Positions 26,609 to 35,523 of a stretch of 64,000 nucleotides of DNA are shown here, in pieces. How positions within the stretch are numbered: position 1 is the stretch's first letter; each line of letters starts with the position of its first letter. Below the pieces are notes generated by a model that saw only the letters and a program-made list of their open reading frames with translations, was not told where the DNA came from and did not search any database. The translations under genes were made by a program, and so were the position numbers. This DNA is from Enhydrobacter aerosaccus (GTDB taxonomy: Bacteria; Pseudomonadota; Alphaproteobacteria; Reyranellales; Reyranellaceae), in assembly GCF_900167455.1 (NCBI RefSeq), contig NZ_FUWJ01000002.1, positions 806,305 to 870,304 on the forward strand, given 5' to 3'.

Positions 26609-27772
26609 CTAATGGAAGCGCGACATCACGTCGGTCCAGAAGCGGTCGATCGACTTCATCAGCAGATCGTGCGGTACCAGACTGTTGTAGGTGTAGCAGA
26701 AGACCCAATCGACCGGCTGGCGCCGCTGCTGGGTTTCCATGGCGCGCAGCACGGTGTCGACCGTGCCGACGAAAGCATAGCCCTGGGCAATGATCTGCTC
26801 TGCCGTCGGAAACTCGCCGGTTTTCGGATCCTGCATCCCTTTGCGGAAGCCGAAGGGCTCGAACCAGGCGCGCCCGGAGAATTGGCCGGAGTCGCGCCAG
26901 AGCGCCATCGCCTGCTCGTCGGTGTCGGCGATGATGACGTCACGCAGCACGCCGACGCCCTGCCCTTTCGGCTTGCCGGAGACTTCCGAATAGACGCTGT
27001 AGAGCTTGTCTTCATGAAACGGATGCATCGGCGGCAGGATCGGCGTGATGCCCTCCCTGGCGCAGAAGCGGACTGTGTTCTCGGAGCTGGCGAAGGGCTG
27101 GAACAGCGGCGGGTGCGGTTTCTGCAGCGGCTTCGGCACCACACCCACCGCCTTGAGGATACCGTTCTCGACGCCCTTGCCCCACTTCTCCGTCGTGTCG
27201 AGCGTCCACGGTGTCGGGCCTGCGGGGATCTTCCAGAACTTGCCGTCGAAGGTCAGCATCTCCTCCGTCCAGCATTTCTTGACGATGCGGAAGTTCTCCT
27301 CGAAGGCGAGCCGATTGGCGTTGTCGATCTCGTCGTGCTGGTTGGGCAGCGCGCCATGGATGCCGTGGGTCTGCTGCGCCATGACATCGACCCAACGTCG
27401 CTGATAGCCGCGCGCGAAACCCGCGCAGGCGCGGCCGTTCGTCATGTGGTCGAGCATGGCGATGTCCTCGGCCACGCGGATCGGATTGGATGCCGGCAGG
27501 ACGATACCGAGCTGGCCGACGCGGATGCGCTTGGTCTGCATCGCGAAGTAGAGATCGAGCAGCACCGGGTTGTTGGAGAGCTCGAAGCCTTCGATGTGGA
27601 AATGGTGTTCGGTGAAGCTCACCGAATCGTAGCCCAGCTCATCGCCGAGGCGGATCTGCTCCGACAGCTCCTTCAGCATGCGTTGATACAGGTCGGGCCG
27701 CATGCCGGCCATGCCGGCTTCGATCTCGGCGCGGCTGCCGATGCTGGGCAGGTAGAAAAGCGATGCCTTCAT
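26609..27772 (-). CDS. Luciferase-like (LLM class) flavin-dependent monooxygenase
   Basis: Predicted FMN- or F420-type oxidoreductase of the bacterial luciferase superfamily, 387 residues from ATG 27772 (MKASLFYLPSIGSR). The active-site TEHHF motif (SVSFTEHHFHIEG) and the conserved LDHMTNGRACAGFARG stretch are clear. It begins 1 bp after the SDR stop, with its ribosome site (AAGGGGA) inside that gene, so the two are coupled. Related enzymes need a flavin reductase, which is not encoded here. The substrate is unknown; it may act on the compound imported by the downstream transporter. Confidence 0.9.
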   Translation of the reverse strand: MKASLFYLPSIGSRAEIEAGMAGMRPDLYQRMLKELSEQIRLGDELGYDSVSFTEHHFHIEGFELSNNPVLLDLYFAMQTKRIRVGQLGIVLPASNPIRVAEDIAMLDHMTNGRACAGFARGYQRRWVDVMAQQTHGIHGALPNQHDEIDNANRLAFEENFRIVKKCWTEEMLTFDGKFWKIPAGPTPWTLDTTEKWGKGVENGILKAVGVVPKPLQKPHPPLFQPFASSENTVRFCAREGITPILPPMHPFHEDKLYSVYSEVSGKPKGQGVGVLRDVIIADTDEQAMALWRDSGQFSGRAWFEPFGFRKGMQDPKTGEFPTAEQIIAQGYAFVGTVDTVLRAMETQQRRQPVDWVFCYTYNSLVPHDLLMKSIDRFWTDVMSRFH

Positions 27773-27773
27773 C

Positions 27774-28565
27774 TCATTTCCCCTTCTTCGCAAGCGGTGT
27801 GGCGGCGATGCCGGGAACATGATTGAGGATGGAACGCGTCAGCCCGCCATCTACGATCAAGGCCTGGCCGGTGATGTAACTGGCAGCGGGACTCAGCAGG
27901 AAGGCGATGGCGTCTGCGATATCGGCCGGTGACGCGACGCGGCCCAGCGGCACCAGCTTCGCCCGGCCGCGCGCCAGTTTGCGCTGGCGATAGATGGCGT
28001 CCGTCATGGAGGTATGGACGAAGCCCGGGCAGACCGAGTTGGCGCGAATGCCGTCGGAAGCCCATTCCATTGCCAGCATCTGCGTCAGCATGATCAGGGC
28101 GGCCTTCGCCGGACTGTAGGCGCCGGTCGGCAGCTGCGGCATCACGCCCGCCATCGACGCCAGCATCACCACCGCTCCCTTGCTCCGGCGCAGATGCGGA
28201 TAGGCGGCCTTGGCCAGCAGCCAGTTGGCGCGAAGATCGACATCGAAGACCTTGTTCCAGGTCGCGAGATCGAGGTCGGCGAGCTTGGCCGGCGCCGTGA
28301 TGCCGGCATTGCCCACGATGGCATCGATGCCGCCCATGGCCTTGACGCCCGCCGCGATGACCTGCGCCGGCGCGTTGGGTTTCGCCATGTCGGTCCTGAG
28401 CGTGCGCACGACGCAGCCCGAGCTGCGCAGTGATCCTGCCAGTGCCTCGAGCTCGTCGAGATAGGCGATGTCGCACAGGGTGAAAGCCTTGGCGCCGCTC
28501 TCGGCAAGCTTGAGCGCCGTCGCGCGACCGATGCCTCGGCTCGCGCCCGTGATCACAACCCGCAT
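27774..28565 (-). CDS. Short-chain dehydrogenase/reductase (SDR)
   Basis: Classical SDR of 263 residues with the cofactor motif [11 protein letters not shown], the NAG motif (IVGNAGI) and the catalytic YSPAKAA. The acidic residue expected at the end of strand 2 is seen as CDIAYLDE, which favours NAD. A good GGGAGG ribosome site precedes ATG 28565. It lies 30 bp after the amidase and 1 bp before the monooxygenase, forming part of a five-gene minus-strand run. Confidence 0.93.
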   Translation of the reverse strand: MRVVITGASRGIGRATALKLAESGAKAFTLCDIAYLDELEALAGSLRSSGCVVRTLRTDMAKPNAPAQVIAAGVKAMGGIDAIVGNAGITAPAKLADLDLATWNKVFDVDLRANWLLAKAAYPHLRRSKGAVVMLASMAGVMPQLPTGAYSPAKAALIMLTQMLAMEWASDGIRANSVCPGFVHTSMTDAIYRQRKLARGRAKLVPLGRVASPADIADAIAFLLSPAASYITGQALIVDGGLTRSILNHVPGIAATPLAKKGK

Positions 28566-28595
28566 CGTTTCCTCCCGGCCCTTAAGGCCGCGTTC

Positions 28596-30047
28596 TTATG
28601 GGGAGGATGGTGGCACGGTTCCCGGCTTGGGGTCGATGGGCAGGAGCTTGTGCAGGCCCACCACGCTTTCGTACAGCGAAGCGGCCTGCAGCAGAGCCGC
28701 CTCGCCGCGCGGCTTGCCGACGAGCTGGAGCCCGACCGGCCGGCCATGGCTGTCGAAGCCGCAGGGCACGGCGATGGCCGGGCTGCCGGTGACGGTGATG
28801 GCCGAATTGAGCGTCGAGCCGGCCATGTAGTTTTCGAGCTTCTTGCCCGCGATCGTGGCCGGCGCCCGCAGATTGACATCGAAGGCGGCCGTCGGCGCTC
28901 CCGGCGTCACGAGCAGATCGTAGGTCCGAAAGAACTCGACCATGCGACGGTACAATGCTGCACGTTCGCGCTCGGCCCAGGCCAGCCGACTCGCCGTCTG
29001 CTTGAGACCGATCTCGGTGTTCCAGATGATGTCGGGCTTGATCTTGTCGCGATGCGCCTGGAGCTGAAGCTCGCGATCGACGACGAATTGCTGGCTCCGC
29101 AGGGCCATGAACACTTCGTCCACCGGACCGAAATCAGGCGACGCTTCCTCGACGATGCAGCCCATCTCCTCGAAGCGCCGCGCCATGCGCGTGCAGATCT
29201 CGCGAATTTCACTGTCGAGCTCGAACTTGGCGTTGAAGTCCGCGGTGAAGGCCACGCGTCGCGGCGCCACGGGACTGGCAACGGCGGCACTGAACGACCG
29301 CGCCGGCGCATCGAAGGTCATCGCATCCTCGGGACAGAAGCCGGCCATGGTGTCGAGGAACAGCGCAAGATCGGCCACGGTGCGTGCCATCGGTCCCTGC
29401 ACGGACTGTGGCGACCAGAGATTGTTCGAGGTGCCGCGCGTCACGCGGCCCGGCGACGGCCGCAGGCCCACAACCGAGCAATAGGTCCCGGGCCGGCGCA
29501 GCGAGCCGCCGTGATCGGAGCCGTGGGCCAGCCACACTTCGCCGGTCGCCACCGAGACGGCGCCGCCGCCGGTCGACCCACCGCAGGTCAGCGACGTGTT
29601 CCAGGGATTGCGCGTGCGCCCGAACACCTCGTTGAAGGTGCTGCCGCCGGCGCCGAATTCGGGCGTGTTGGATTTCGCCACGACGATGCCGCCCTTGCGC
29701 TCGATGCGTTCGACAAGCGGATGCGACCGGGTCGGGACATGGTTGGCGAACAGGGGCGAGCCGTAGGTCGTCCTCACCCCTGCGACATCGGTGAGATCCT
29801 TGATCGAGACGGGAAGCCCGGCCAGCCAGCCCGCCTCTCCCTCCGCCTCGTTGGCCTCGCCCGTCATCAGGCGCTTGGCATGGGCACGCGCCCGATCGAG
29901 GCAGAGCGTCGGCAAGGCATTGACCGACGGTTCCACCTGCGCAATTCGCGTGGCCGACGCATCGATCAGGTCCAGCGGCGAGATTTCCCGCTTCTTCAGC
30001 CGGGACACCGCTTCGACCGCCGTCATCTTCCAGAGTTCGCTGCTCAT
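28596..30047 (-). CDS. Amidase-signature family hydrolase
   Basis: Ser-cisSer-Lys amidase of 483 residues from ATG 30047 (MSSELWKMTAVEAVSRLKK). The catalytic lysine is in VSIKDLTDV, the glycine/serine loop reads CGGSTGGGAVS, and the nucleophilic serine lies in SDHGGSLRRPG. It heads a run of amidase, SDR, luciferase-like monooxygenase, binding protein and permease. It could open an amide, carbamate or nitrile-derived amide. GatA is unlikely because no gatB or gatC partner is present. Confidence 0.9.
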   Translation of the reverse strand: MSSELWKMTAVEAVSRLKKREISPLDLIDASATRIAQVEPSVNALPTLCLDRARAHAKRLMTGEANEAEGEAGWLAGLPVSIKDLTDVAGVRTTYGSPLFANHVPTRSHPLVERIERKGGIVVAKSNTPEFGAGGSTFNEVFGRTRNPWNTSLTCGGSTGGGAVSVATGEVWLAHGSDHGGSLRRPGTYCSVVGLRPSPGRVTRGTSNNLWSPQSVQGPMARTVADLALFLDTMAGFCPEDAMTFDAPARSFSAAVASPVAPRRVAFTADFNAKFELDSEIREICTRMARRFEEMGCIVEEASPDFGPVDEVFMALRSQQFVVDRELQLQAHRDKIKPDIIWNTEIGLKQTASRLAWAERERAALYRRMVEFFRTYDLLVTPGAPTAAFDVNLRAPATIAGKKLENYMAGSTLNSAITVTGSPAIAVPCGFDSHGRPVGLQLVGKPRGEAALLQAASLYESVVGLHKLLPIDPKPGTVPPSSP

Positions 30048-30399
30048 ACCCCAATCCTTCCGATCGCAAACTTGACGATTGCGGCGCCGATCTTGCCATC
30101 TTTCGGCGCTCGCCTGTGACCAAGCCGAGATCAAATTATCGCGGCGCGGAGCGATGCCCGAGACGCCGACAATTCGGGGCGAAGCGCGACCGGCTCCAGG
30201 CTCGAAGGGCGCAACGATTGCGGCGAGCTGACGTTGAATGACCAGCAGGCGCTGATTGCTCCTGTAGCCCTTTCCTGACGAAGGGCTTGGGCCCGTCCCG
30301 TCGCTCCCCCGCGGGACGGGCTTTCCATGTCCGGCGATGCCCACGGAGCGACTGCGCCGGGTATCGACTGCAATTGCCCGAGTCGGCTGGGCACCATGC
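30048..30399. other. 352-bp intergenic region with two adjacent hairpins
   Basis: No convincing coding frame. Two stem-loops lie side by side on the plus strand. AGCCCTT/AAGGGCT occupies 30266-30287 with an 8-nt loop. GCCCGTCCCG/CGGGACGGGC occupies 30291-30321 with an 11-nt loop and is followed by CTTTCC. The second resembles a weak terminator for a plus-strand transcript, although nothing on the plus strand precedes it except antisense to the amidase. The amidase promoter should also be here, but I could not identify it. Confidence 0.45.
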
Positions 30400-30864
30400 T
30401 CACGGCGGAAGGAACGAAAAGCGCTCCTCGATCAAGCAGCCACGCGATTCCCGGCACGCGGGCAGGTTATCGGGATCGGTGCGCGGCGGGCGTCGTTTGC
30501 AGGCCAGCCAATTATCGCTGCCCCTGGTCATCTGACTGTAGGCAAGGGCTCGTTCGCGCGGGCCTTGGTCCTTCGAGGTAAAGATTTCCTTCGTGAGGTA
30601 GGCCCACAGCCGACGGTCCATGATCTGGGCACGGCCGAGTTCGTCCGCAGCCGTGACGCACTCCTTACGCTTGGATCCCGCACAGTCGATCTTGAGGAAG
30701 TCGTTGAGGTCGCGCAGCCGCGCTTCGGACACGCCGGTACAATAGCTGGCAAGCCGCTGCTGCTCGGTGAGGAATCCGACTCCCTGTGCGAGAGACGCGC
30801 CCCGGTCCCACAGCGCAAGCATCGTCACCATCACGGCGACACCGCGCACCGCTCCCTGCCCCAT
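30400..30864 (-). CDS. Small exported protein of unknown function
   Basis: 154 residues starting at ATG 30864 with GGAG about 10 bp upstream. Residues 1-27 look like a Sec signal peptide (VRGVAVMVTMLALWDRGASLAQG). The mature part contains six cysteines, spread singly (SYCTGVS, IDCAGSK, KECVTAA, LACKRR, PACRES, GCLIEE), suggesting disulfides in the periplasm. I recognise no family. It is followed by a 352-bp non-coding stretch and preceded by a hybrid kinase gene ending 69 bp away on the same strand. Confidence 0.65.
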   Translation of the reverse strand: MGQGAVRGVAVMVTMLALWDRGASLAQGVGFLTEQQRLASYCTGVSEARLRDLNDFLKIDCAGSKRKECVTAADELGRAQIMDRRLWAYLTKEIFTSKDQGPRERALAYSQMTRGSDNWLACKRRPPRTDPDNLPACRESRGCLIEERFSFLPP

Positions 30865-30933
30865 CGAACCGTTGTCTCCGTTTTCCCCAACGGGCGAAAC
30901 GTGGCCGGCCGACGCCCCGTTGTAAAGATGCCG

Positions 30934-33162
30934 TCAGGCCATCCGCAGTCGGTCGATGGCCGACTTCAGGTCCTTCCCCGTGTAGGGTTTACGAACCAGG
31001 ACAACGAACGGGTCAGCGGCGAAGCGGCGCGGCAGGCTGCCCGAATCGGGGCTAGTGAAGACGACAGGCAGGTGGGCATTCAGGGCCCGCAACTCGCTCA
31101 GCAGCGCATCGCCGCCGCGGCCGGGCGGGCTGATGTCGATGATCGCCAAGGCGATATCGTCTGCCATCAGACGAACCTTGCTGATCGCTTCGGCAGCGGA
31201 TCCGGCAACCTCGACGCGATAACCGAGTTCCTTGACCTGCTCGGCCACTGCCATTTGCCTCATCGCATCGTCCTCCACGAGCAGCACCCGTGGCGGCGCG
31301 CTTGCCTCGTCAAGCATGTCGCCGAGCTTGCGGGCCAGATCGGAAAAAGTGAATGGCTTGGTCAGAAGCGAAACGCCAGGATCGAGGCGCCCTTCGTGCA
31401 CGATCGCATTGCGCGCATAGCCCGTCGTGAACAGTACCTTGAGGTCGGGTCGGATGCTGCGGGCATGATCGGCGAGCTGGCGTCCGTTCATGCCGCCCGG
31501 CAGCCCGACATCCGTGAACATGAGGCGGATTTCAGGATGGCCATGAAGCAGTTGCAGTCCCGCCGCCGCCGTCGCTGCCTCCAGGACGTCATATCCCAGT
31601 TCGCGCAGGATGCCAGTGGAGTGGGCGCGCACATCCTCGTCGTCCTCCACCACCAGGATCGTTTCGCCATTTCGGCTGCGCGGCGTGTGATGGACCTGCT
31701 CGGGTTCGACGAGAACATCCTGCTCGGCCATCAGGCGCGGCAGATAGAGCTTCACCGTGGTGCCATATCCCTCCTCGCTATAGAGCTTCACATGCCCGCC
31801 CGACTGCTTGACGAAGCCGTACACCTGGCTGAGGCCGAGGCCGGTGCCCTGTCCGATATCCTTCGTGGTGTAGAACGGCTCGAAGGCGCGCGCCTGGACC
31901 TCGCGCGACATGCCGACGCCGGTATCGCTGATGGCCAGCACCACGTACTGCCCTGGCACCACCTCGGTCTGCGCTCTCGCATAGGCTTCGTCGAGATGCG
32001 CGTTCGCCGTCTCGATCGTGAGCTTGCCACCTCCCGGCATGGCGTCGCGCGCGTTCACCGCCAGGTTCAGGATGCTGACCTCGAGCTGATTGGGATCGAC
32101 GAGCACGGGCCATAGACCGCCTGCCAGCACCGTCTCGATCGCGACCTGCTCGCCCAATGTCCGCCGCAGGAGTTCCGACATGCCGGCCACCAGCCGTCCG
32201 ACATTGACCGGCTTGGGATCGAGCGGCTGTCGTCGGGAGAAGGCCAGGAGCCGCTGCGTCAGGGACGCGGCGCGCTCGGCACCGCGCATGGCATGGTCGA
32301 TCGAGCGCCCGAGCCGCTCGTGATCGAGCGGCGTGGTGCCCAGTGTGCGGCGGATGGATTCGAGATTGCCGATGATGACGGTCAGCAGGTTGTTGAAGTC
32401 GTGCGCCACCCCGCCCGTGAGCTGGCCGATGCCTTCCATCTTCTGCGCCTGCGCCAACTGCTCCTGGGTGCGCTGGAGGGCCTCTTGCGCCCGGTGACGT
32501 TCGGTTACGTCCCGGGTGATCTTGGCGAACCCCAGCAGTTCGCCCTTGTCGTCCCGGATCGGATTGATCACGACGTTCGCCCAGAACGTAGTGCCGTCCT
32601 TGCGCACCCGCAGACCCTCGGCCTCGAACTTGCCTTCGCGGATGGCCGTCTGCAGCGCGCGCGCCGGCACGCCCGCGGCGCGATCCTCCGGCGTATAGAA
32701 GCGCTCGAAGTGACGGCCGATGATCTCCGACGCCGCGTAGCCCTTGATGCGTTGGGCACCCGTGTTCCAGTTGGTGACGATGCCGTTCGGGTCGAGCATG
32801 AAGAGAGCGTAGTCGACGACTCCCTCGACGAAATGCTGCAGGCGGCTTTCGATCCGCAGCCGTTCGGCAGCTTCCTGCACGAGGCTGGCATTTGCGGCCG
32901 CCAACTCGGTGGCACGCTCTTCGATCCTGCCTTGAATCGATTCGAGGATGAGGACGACTGTCTTCCGCAAATCCTCCGGCCACTTTTCCGGGGGTCCCAG
33001 CGGCGTCGACGACCAGTCGCGGCCTGATAGGATGTCGGACCATTCAGGCGTCTCTTGGAACGACGAGTTCACCCGGGGCGGCCTCCGCTCATCCACTCTA
33101 CGAAGAAATTCCAACGTCGGCGGGATGCCGAAGTTGCGGATCCAGCCTTTCCGCGCGGCCAC
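30934..33162 (-). CDS. Soluble PAS-containing hybrid histidine kinase with two receiver domains
   Basis: Signal-transduction kinase of 742 residues with no membrane segment. The order is an N-terminal region with a short coiled stretch (about 70-108), PAS (110-225; NWNTGAQRIKGYAASEI), kinase domain with phospho-acceptor H254 in GGVAHDFNNLL, ATPase domain (NLAVNARDAM, ISDTGVGM, GTGLGLSQVYGF), receiver 1 (D551 in MFTDVGLPGG) and receiver 2 (D676 in IIDISPPGRGG). The start is GTG 33162. No separate response regulator or output gene is adjacent, so it probably acts through a phosphorelay to an unlinked partner. PAS ligand unknown. Confidence 0.9.
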   Translation of the reverse strand: MAARKGWIRNFGIPPTLEFLRRVDERRPPRVNSSFQETPEWSDILSGRDWSSTPLGPPEKWPEDLRKTVVLILESIQGRIEERATELAAANASLVQEAAERLRIESRLQHFVEGVVDYALFMLDPNGIVTNWNTGAQRIKGYAASEIIGRHFERFYTPEDRAAGVPARALQTAIREGKFEAEGLRVRKDGTTFWANVVINPIRDDKGELLGFAKITRDVTERHRAQEALQRTQEQLAQAQKMEGIGQLTGGVAHDFNNLLTVIIGNLESIRRTLGTTPLDHERLGRSIDHAMRGAERAASLTQRLLAFSRRQPLDPKPVNVGRLVAGMSELLRRTLGEQVAIETVLAGGLWPVLVDPNQLEVSILNLAVNARDAMPGGGKLTIETANAHLDEAYARAQTEVVPGQYVVLAISDTGVGMSREVQARAFEPFYTTKDIGQGTGLGLSQVYGFVKQSGGHVKLYSEEGYGTTVKLYLPRLMAEQDVLVEPEQVHHTPRSRNGETILVVEDDEDVRAHSTGILRELGYDVLEAATAAAGLQLLHGHPEIRLMFTDVGLPGGMNGRQLADHARSIRPDLKVLFTTGYARNAIVHEGRLDPGVSLLTKPFTFSDLARKLGDMLDEASAPPRVLLVEDDAMRQMAVAEQVKELGYRVEVAGSAAEAISKVRLMADDIALAIIDISPPGRGGDALLSELRALNAHLPVVFTSPDSGSLPRRFAADPFVVLVRKPYTGKDLKSAIDRLRMA

Positions 33163-33191
33163 GCCGACCGAGATCTGATCGAGGCGGTGAC

Positions 33192-33223
33192 AAAAAATAA
33201 CGGCCGGGACGGGCCCGGCCGTT
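33192..33223 (-). terminator. Rho-independent terminator downstream of the OmpA-like gene
   Basis: On the minus strand a perfect 10-bp stem (AACGGCCGGG/CCCGGCCGTT, 5-nt loop) is followed at once by ATTTTTTG. It begins 23 bp after the OmpA-like stop codon and separates that gene from the hybrid kinase, so the two are separate transcription units. Confidence 0.9.
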
Positions 33224-33245
33224 CATGAGTTCCAGGGACAGATTA

Positions 33246-34211
33246 TTATTGTACGACGATTTCCACTCGGCGGTTCTGCGGCTCGCGCACGCCGTCCGGA
33301 GTCGGGACCAGCGGTTGGCTCTCGCCCCTGCCGACGACCGAGATCGCCGTGGCCGGCACGCCGTCACGCACCAGGGCGTCCTTGACCGCGTTGGCACGAC
33401 GCAGCGACAGCGCCATGTTGTAGCTCTCCGGACCCGACGTATCGGTGTGGCCGGTCGCCGTAATGCGCGCATTGCCCTTGGTCTTGTAAGCGTCCGCCGC
33501 TTGCTGGATCGTCGCCAGCGCCTGCTGGGACAGGTTGGCGCGATCCCAGTCGAAGAACACCATGAAGGACGGTGCGGACGGTGCGGCCGCGGGCGGCGGC
33601 GGCGCGACCTGTTCAGGCTGGCCGAACTTGTAGCTTACGCCCAACAGCAGCGAGATGTTGTTGTTGTTGAACGTGTTGGGGTTGGTCGTGCCGTAGTAGC
33701 GGCCTTCCAGGTCGATGCGGATATTGGGCGTCGCCTTGAAACCGATACCGATCATGCCCTGGTAGGCGAACTGCGTATTGCACATGGTGCAGCCCGCAGA
33801 GACCGATGGGTCGAGGAAGGCAATGCCCAAGCCAGCGCCGATATACGGTGTGACGATGGCCCCGGGCAGGAAGTCGTACAGCGCATTGGCCATCACCGAG
33901 AGATCGTTGATCTGGCCGTTCACCCAAGCAGTGCCCCCTGGAAACAGGACATAACCCGATGATTGGTTGTTGCGGTAAATGCTCTCGAGTTCGAGACGCG
34001 GACCGACGAAGTCGTAACCGACCTTGCCGCCCACGGCATATCCTGTCTGCGACTGGTAGCTTCCGCTGGTCAGCAGCCAGTTAAGGCCACCTTCCGCGCC
34101 GATGTAGAAGCCGGGATTCGTCGGTCCCGGCGTGAACCAGTCGGATTGCGCGTTGGCTGCCGCCAACGGCAGGGCGATGAGGGCGGCCGCGCCCAGCAGT
34201 GCGTTCTTCAT
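33246..34211 (-). CDS. OmpA family outer-membrane protein
   Basis: Outer-membrane protein of 321 residues. A signal peptide ends near residue 22 (AALIALPLAAANAQS). Residues 25-195 form a predicted eight-stranded barrel with alternating polar/apolar strands (WFTPGPTNPGFYIGAEGG onward). A proline/alanine linker (PPPPAAAPSAPS) leads to a C-terminal OmpA domain with the peptidoglycan-binding signature (ITATGHTDTSGPESYN, then RRANAVKDAL). It ends in VEIVVQ. It anchors the outer membrane to the cell wall. A strong terminator follows. Confidence 0.93.
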   Translation of the reverse strand: MKNALLGAAALIALPLAAANAQSDWFTPGPTNPGFYIGAEGGLNWLLTSGSYQSQTGYAVGGKVGYDFVGPRLELESIYRNNQSSGYVLFPGGTAWVNGQINDLSVMANALYDFLPGAIVTPYIGAGLGIAFLDPSVSAGCTMCNTQFAYQGMIGIGFKATPNIRIDLEGRYYGTTNPNTFNNNNISLLLGVSYKFGQPEQVAPPPPAAAPSAPSFMVFFDWDRANLSQQALATIQQAADAYKTKGNARITATGHTDTSGPESYNMALSLRRANAVKDALVRDGVPATAISVVGRGESQPLVPTPDGVREPQNRRVEIVVQ

Positions 34212-34513
34212 TCGGAACCTTCCTCCTCAGCTGGCATAGGTGACGTCACTGCAACGACACGATGAGAACGCACGTTGCCCAAAATGGCGGTCCAAGGCCG
34301 CTTTGGCGCCATAGCTGTGGCAGCCCAGCAACAGTTTGAGGCTCCAGGGCCGTTAGCCGGGCCGGCCCGGTACAGTTGCGTACGGCATGGACGCTTTACC
34401 TAGTGTGAAATTTCGGCGAAGGCGCATAAATCTGGTGGCCGGACCGCCACATTCGCGATACGCTTTTTCCCGGTAGCTAAGGGAGGTGCTTATCCGTTCG
34501 AGGACCTTGTGCC

Positions 34514-34562
34514 CCGACGGAACACAGATCACCGGTGGAACATCCACCGTGTGCCCTGTCGG
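34514..34562 (+). ncRNA. Candidate structured RNA upstream of phoH
   Basis: Three nested helices stack into one long hairpin: CCGACGG (34514-34520) with CTGTCGG (34556-34562, one G-U pair), CACA (34523-34526) with TGTG (34550-34553), and CGGTGG (34533-34538) with CCACCG (34544-34549) closing a 5-nt loop. About 32 nt later comes a strong terminator. This is the architecture of a small RNA or of a leader that ends transcription before phoH. I cannot assign it to a known RNA family, and it could also act on the minus strand. Confidence 0.5.
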
Positions 34563-34593
34563 CTCTACCCTTCGCCCTGCTGCCGATTGCCTT

Positions 34594-34617
34594 CGCCCCC
34601 GCTCGCGGGGGCGTTTT
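34594..34617 (+). terminator. Rho-independent terminator 50 bp before phoH
   Basis: CGCCCCCGC and GCGGGGGCG form a perfect 9-bp stem with a 2-base loop, followed by TTTTGCTGTT. It points in the same direction as phoH, whose ATG is at 34670, and has no annotated gene immediately upstream on that strand. It therefore terminates either a small RNA or an attenuated phoH leader. Confidence 0.75.
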
Positions 34618-34669
34618 GCTGTTCGGGCACTCGGCTCCACTCTCCAGCCTCTGACCTCGGAGTTTGAAT

Positions 34670-35395
34670 ATGGCCAAACGCGCCGCCCGCCGTGCGAAGC
34701 TTCATGCCGTCGATAGCGCCCGTATTCACAATCTCGTCTTCGACCACGCCCCGGCCAATGACCGAGATCAGAGCTACATCCGCAAGATCCGCCCGCGCAG
34801 CGAGAACCAACGCCTCCTGATGGAGGCGATCGACTCCAAGCCACTGACCATCGCCGTCGGACCCGCCGGCACGGGCAAGACCTATCTCGCCATATCCGCC
34901 GCCGTCGAAGCGCTGGAAGCCGGGACCGTCTCGCGGATCATCCTGTCGCGGCCGGCCGTGGAAGCCGGCGAAAACCTTGGCTTCCTGCCGGGCGACATGC
35001 GCGAGAAGCTGGATCCGTATCTGCGTCCCTTGTGGGACGCGCTGAACGATCGCCTTGGCGCCAAGCGCCTGCGACAGAACCTCGACGATGGCACCATCGA
35101 GATCGCGCCCGTCGCCTTCATGCGCGGGCGCACGCTCAACAACAGCTTCGTCCTCATCGACGAGGCGCAGAACTGCACCTACGGCCAGATCAAGATGCTG
35201 CTGACCCGGCTTGGCTGGCATTCGACCATGGTCATGACCGGCGATCCGGACCAGACCGACCTGCTGCCCGAACTTTCCGGGCTGAGCGCCATCGCGCAGC
35301 GCCTGGAAGGATTGGACGATGTCGCCGTGGTTCGCCTGCTCGACAGCGACGTAGTTCGCCATCCGCTGGTGGGCCGGATGCTCTCGGTGCTCTAG
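34670..35395 (+). CDS. phoH: PhoH family ATPase
   Basis: Cytoplasmic P-loop protein of 241 residues from ATG 34670, with CGGAG 8 bp upstream; an in-frame TTG at 34664 is less likely. Walker A is GPAGTGKTYL, Walker B is SFVLIDEAQN and the sensor-like MTGDPDQTDL follows. The PhoH core occupies nearly the whole chain, with only a basic N-terminal tail (KRAARRAK). Family members are proposed to act in RNA metabolism and phosphate or stress responses; no partner ybeY is adjacent. Regulation may involve the structured leader and terminator just upstream. Confidence 0.9.
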   Translation: MAKRAARRAKLHAVDSARIHNLVFDHAPANDRDQSYIRKIRPRSENQRLLMEAIDSKPLTIAVGPAGTGKTYLAISAAVEALEAGTVSRIILSRPAVEAGENLGFLPGDMREKLDPYLRPLWDALNDRLGAKRLRQNLDDGTIEIAPVAFMRGRTLNNSFVLIDEAQNCTYGQIKMLLTRLGWHSTMVMTGDPDQTDLLPELSGLSAIAQRLEGLDDVAVVRLLDSDVVRHPLVGRMLSVL

Positions 35396-35523
35396 AAATC
35401 ACCAATTTTACCCACAGAACGAAGCGCCTCAGCCAATCGGATCAAACCGGGAACATTTGTCCTGTCCAGCGTCGACAAGGGGCAGGATCGAAGGAAATAC
35501 GCAAAGTCTGACAATGCGTTAGC

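Larger units (their letters stand above)
34212..34669. other. 458-bp intergenic region between the OmpA-like gene and phoH
   Basis: The left part should carry the promoter of the minus-strand OmpA-like gene. The right part holds a long imperfect stem-loop at 34514-34562 and a strong plus-strand terminator at 34594-34617, described separately. A short frame from GTG 34486 behind GGGAGG would encode a peptide containing two CPxG-type repeats (CPDGTQITGG, CPVGSTL), but it runs through the terminator stem and I do not call it a gene. Confidence 0.6.

Noticed and set aside
26609..27772. Monooxygenase plus isochorismatase-like hydrolase as a Rut pyrimidine pathway (RutA/RutB)
   Set aside because: The monooxygenase N-terminus and motifs do not resemble RutA, the two genes are 6 kb apart, and no rutC-F genes are present.
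28596..30047. Amidase as GatA of the tRNA amidotransferase
   Set aside because: No gatB or gatC is nearby and the gene sits in a catabolic run; a generic amidase is more likely.
34486..34716. Small frame with CPDGTQITGG / CPVGSTL repeats behind GGGAGG
   Set aside because: The repeat is suggestive of a small secreted protein, but there is no signal peptide, the frame passes through a strong terminator stem and into phoH, and the RNA-structure explanation fits better.
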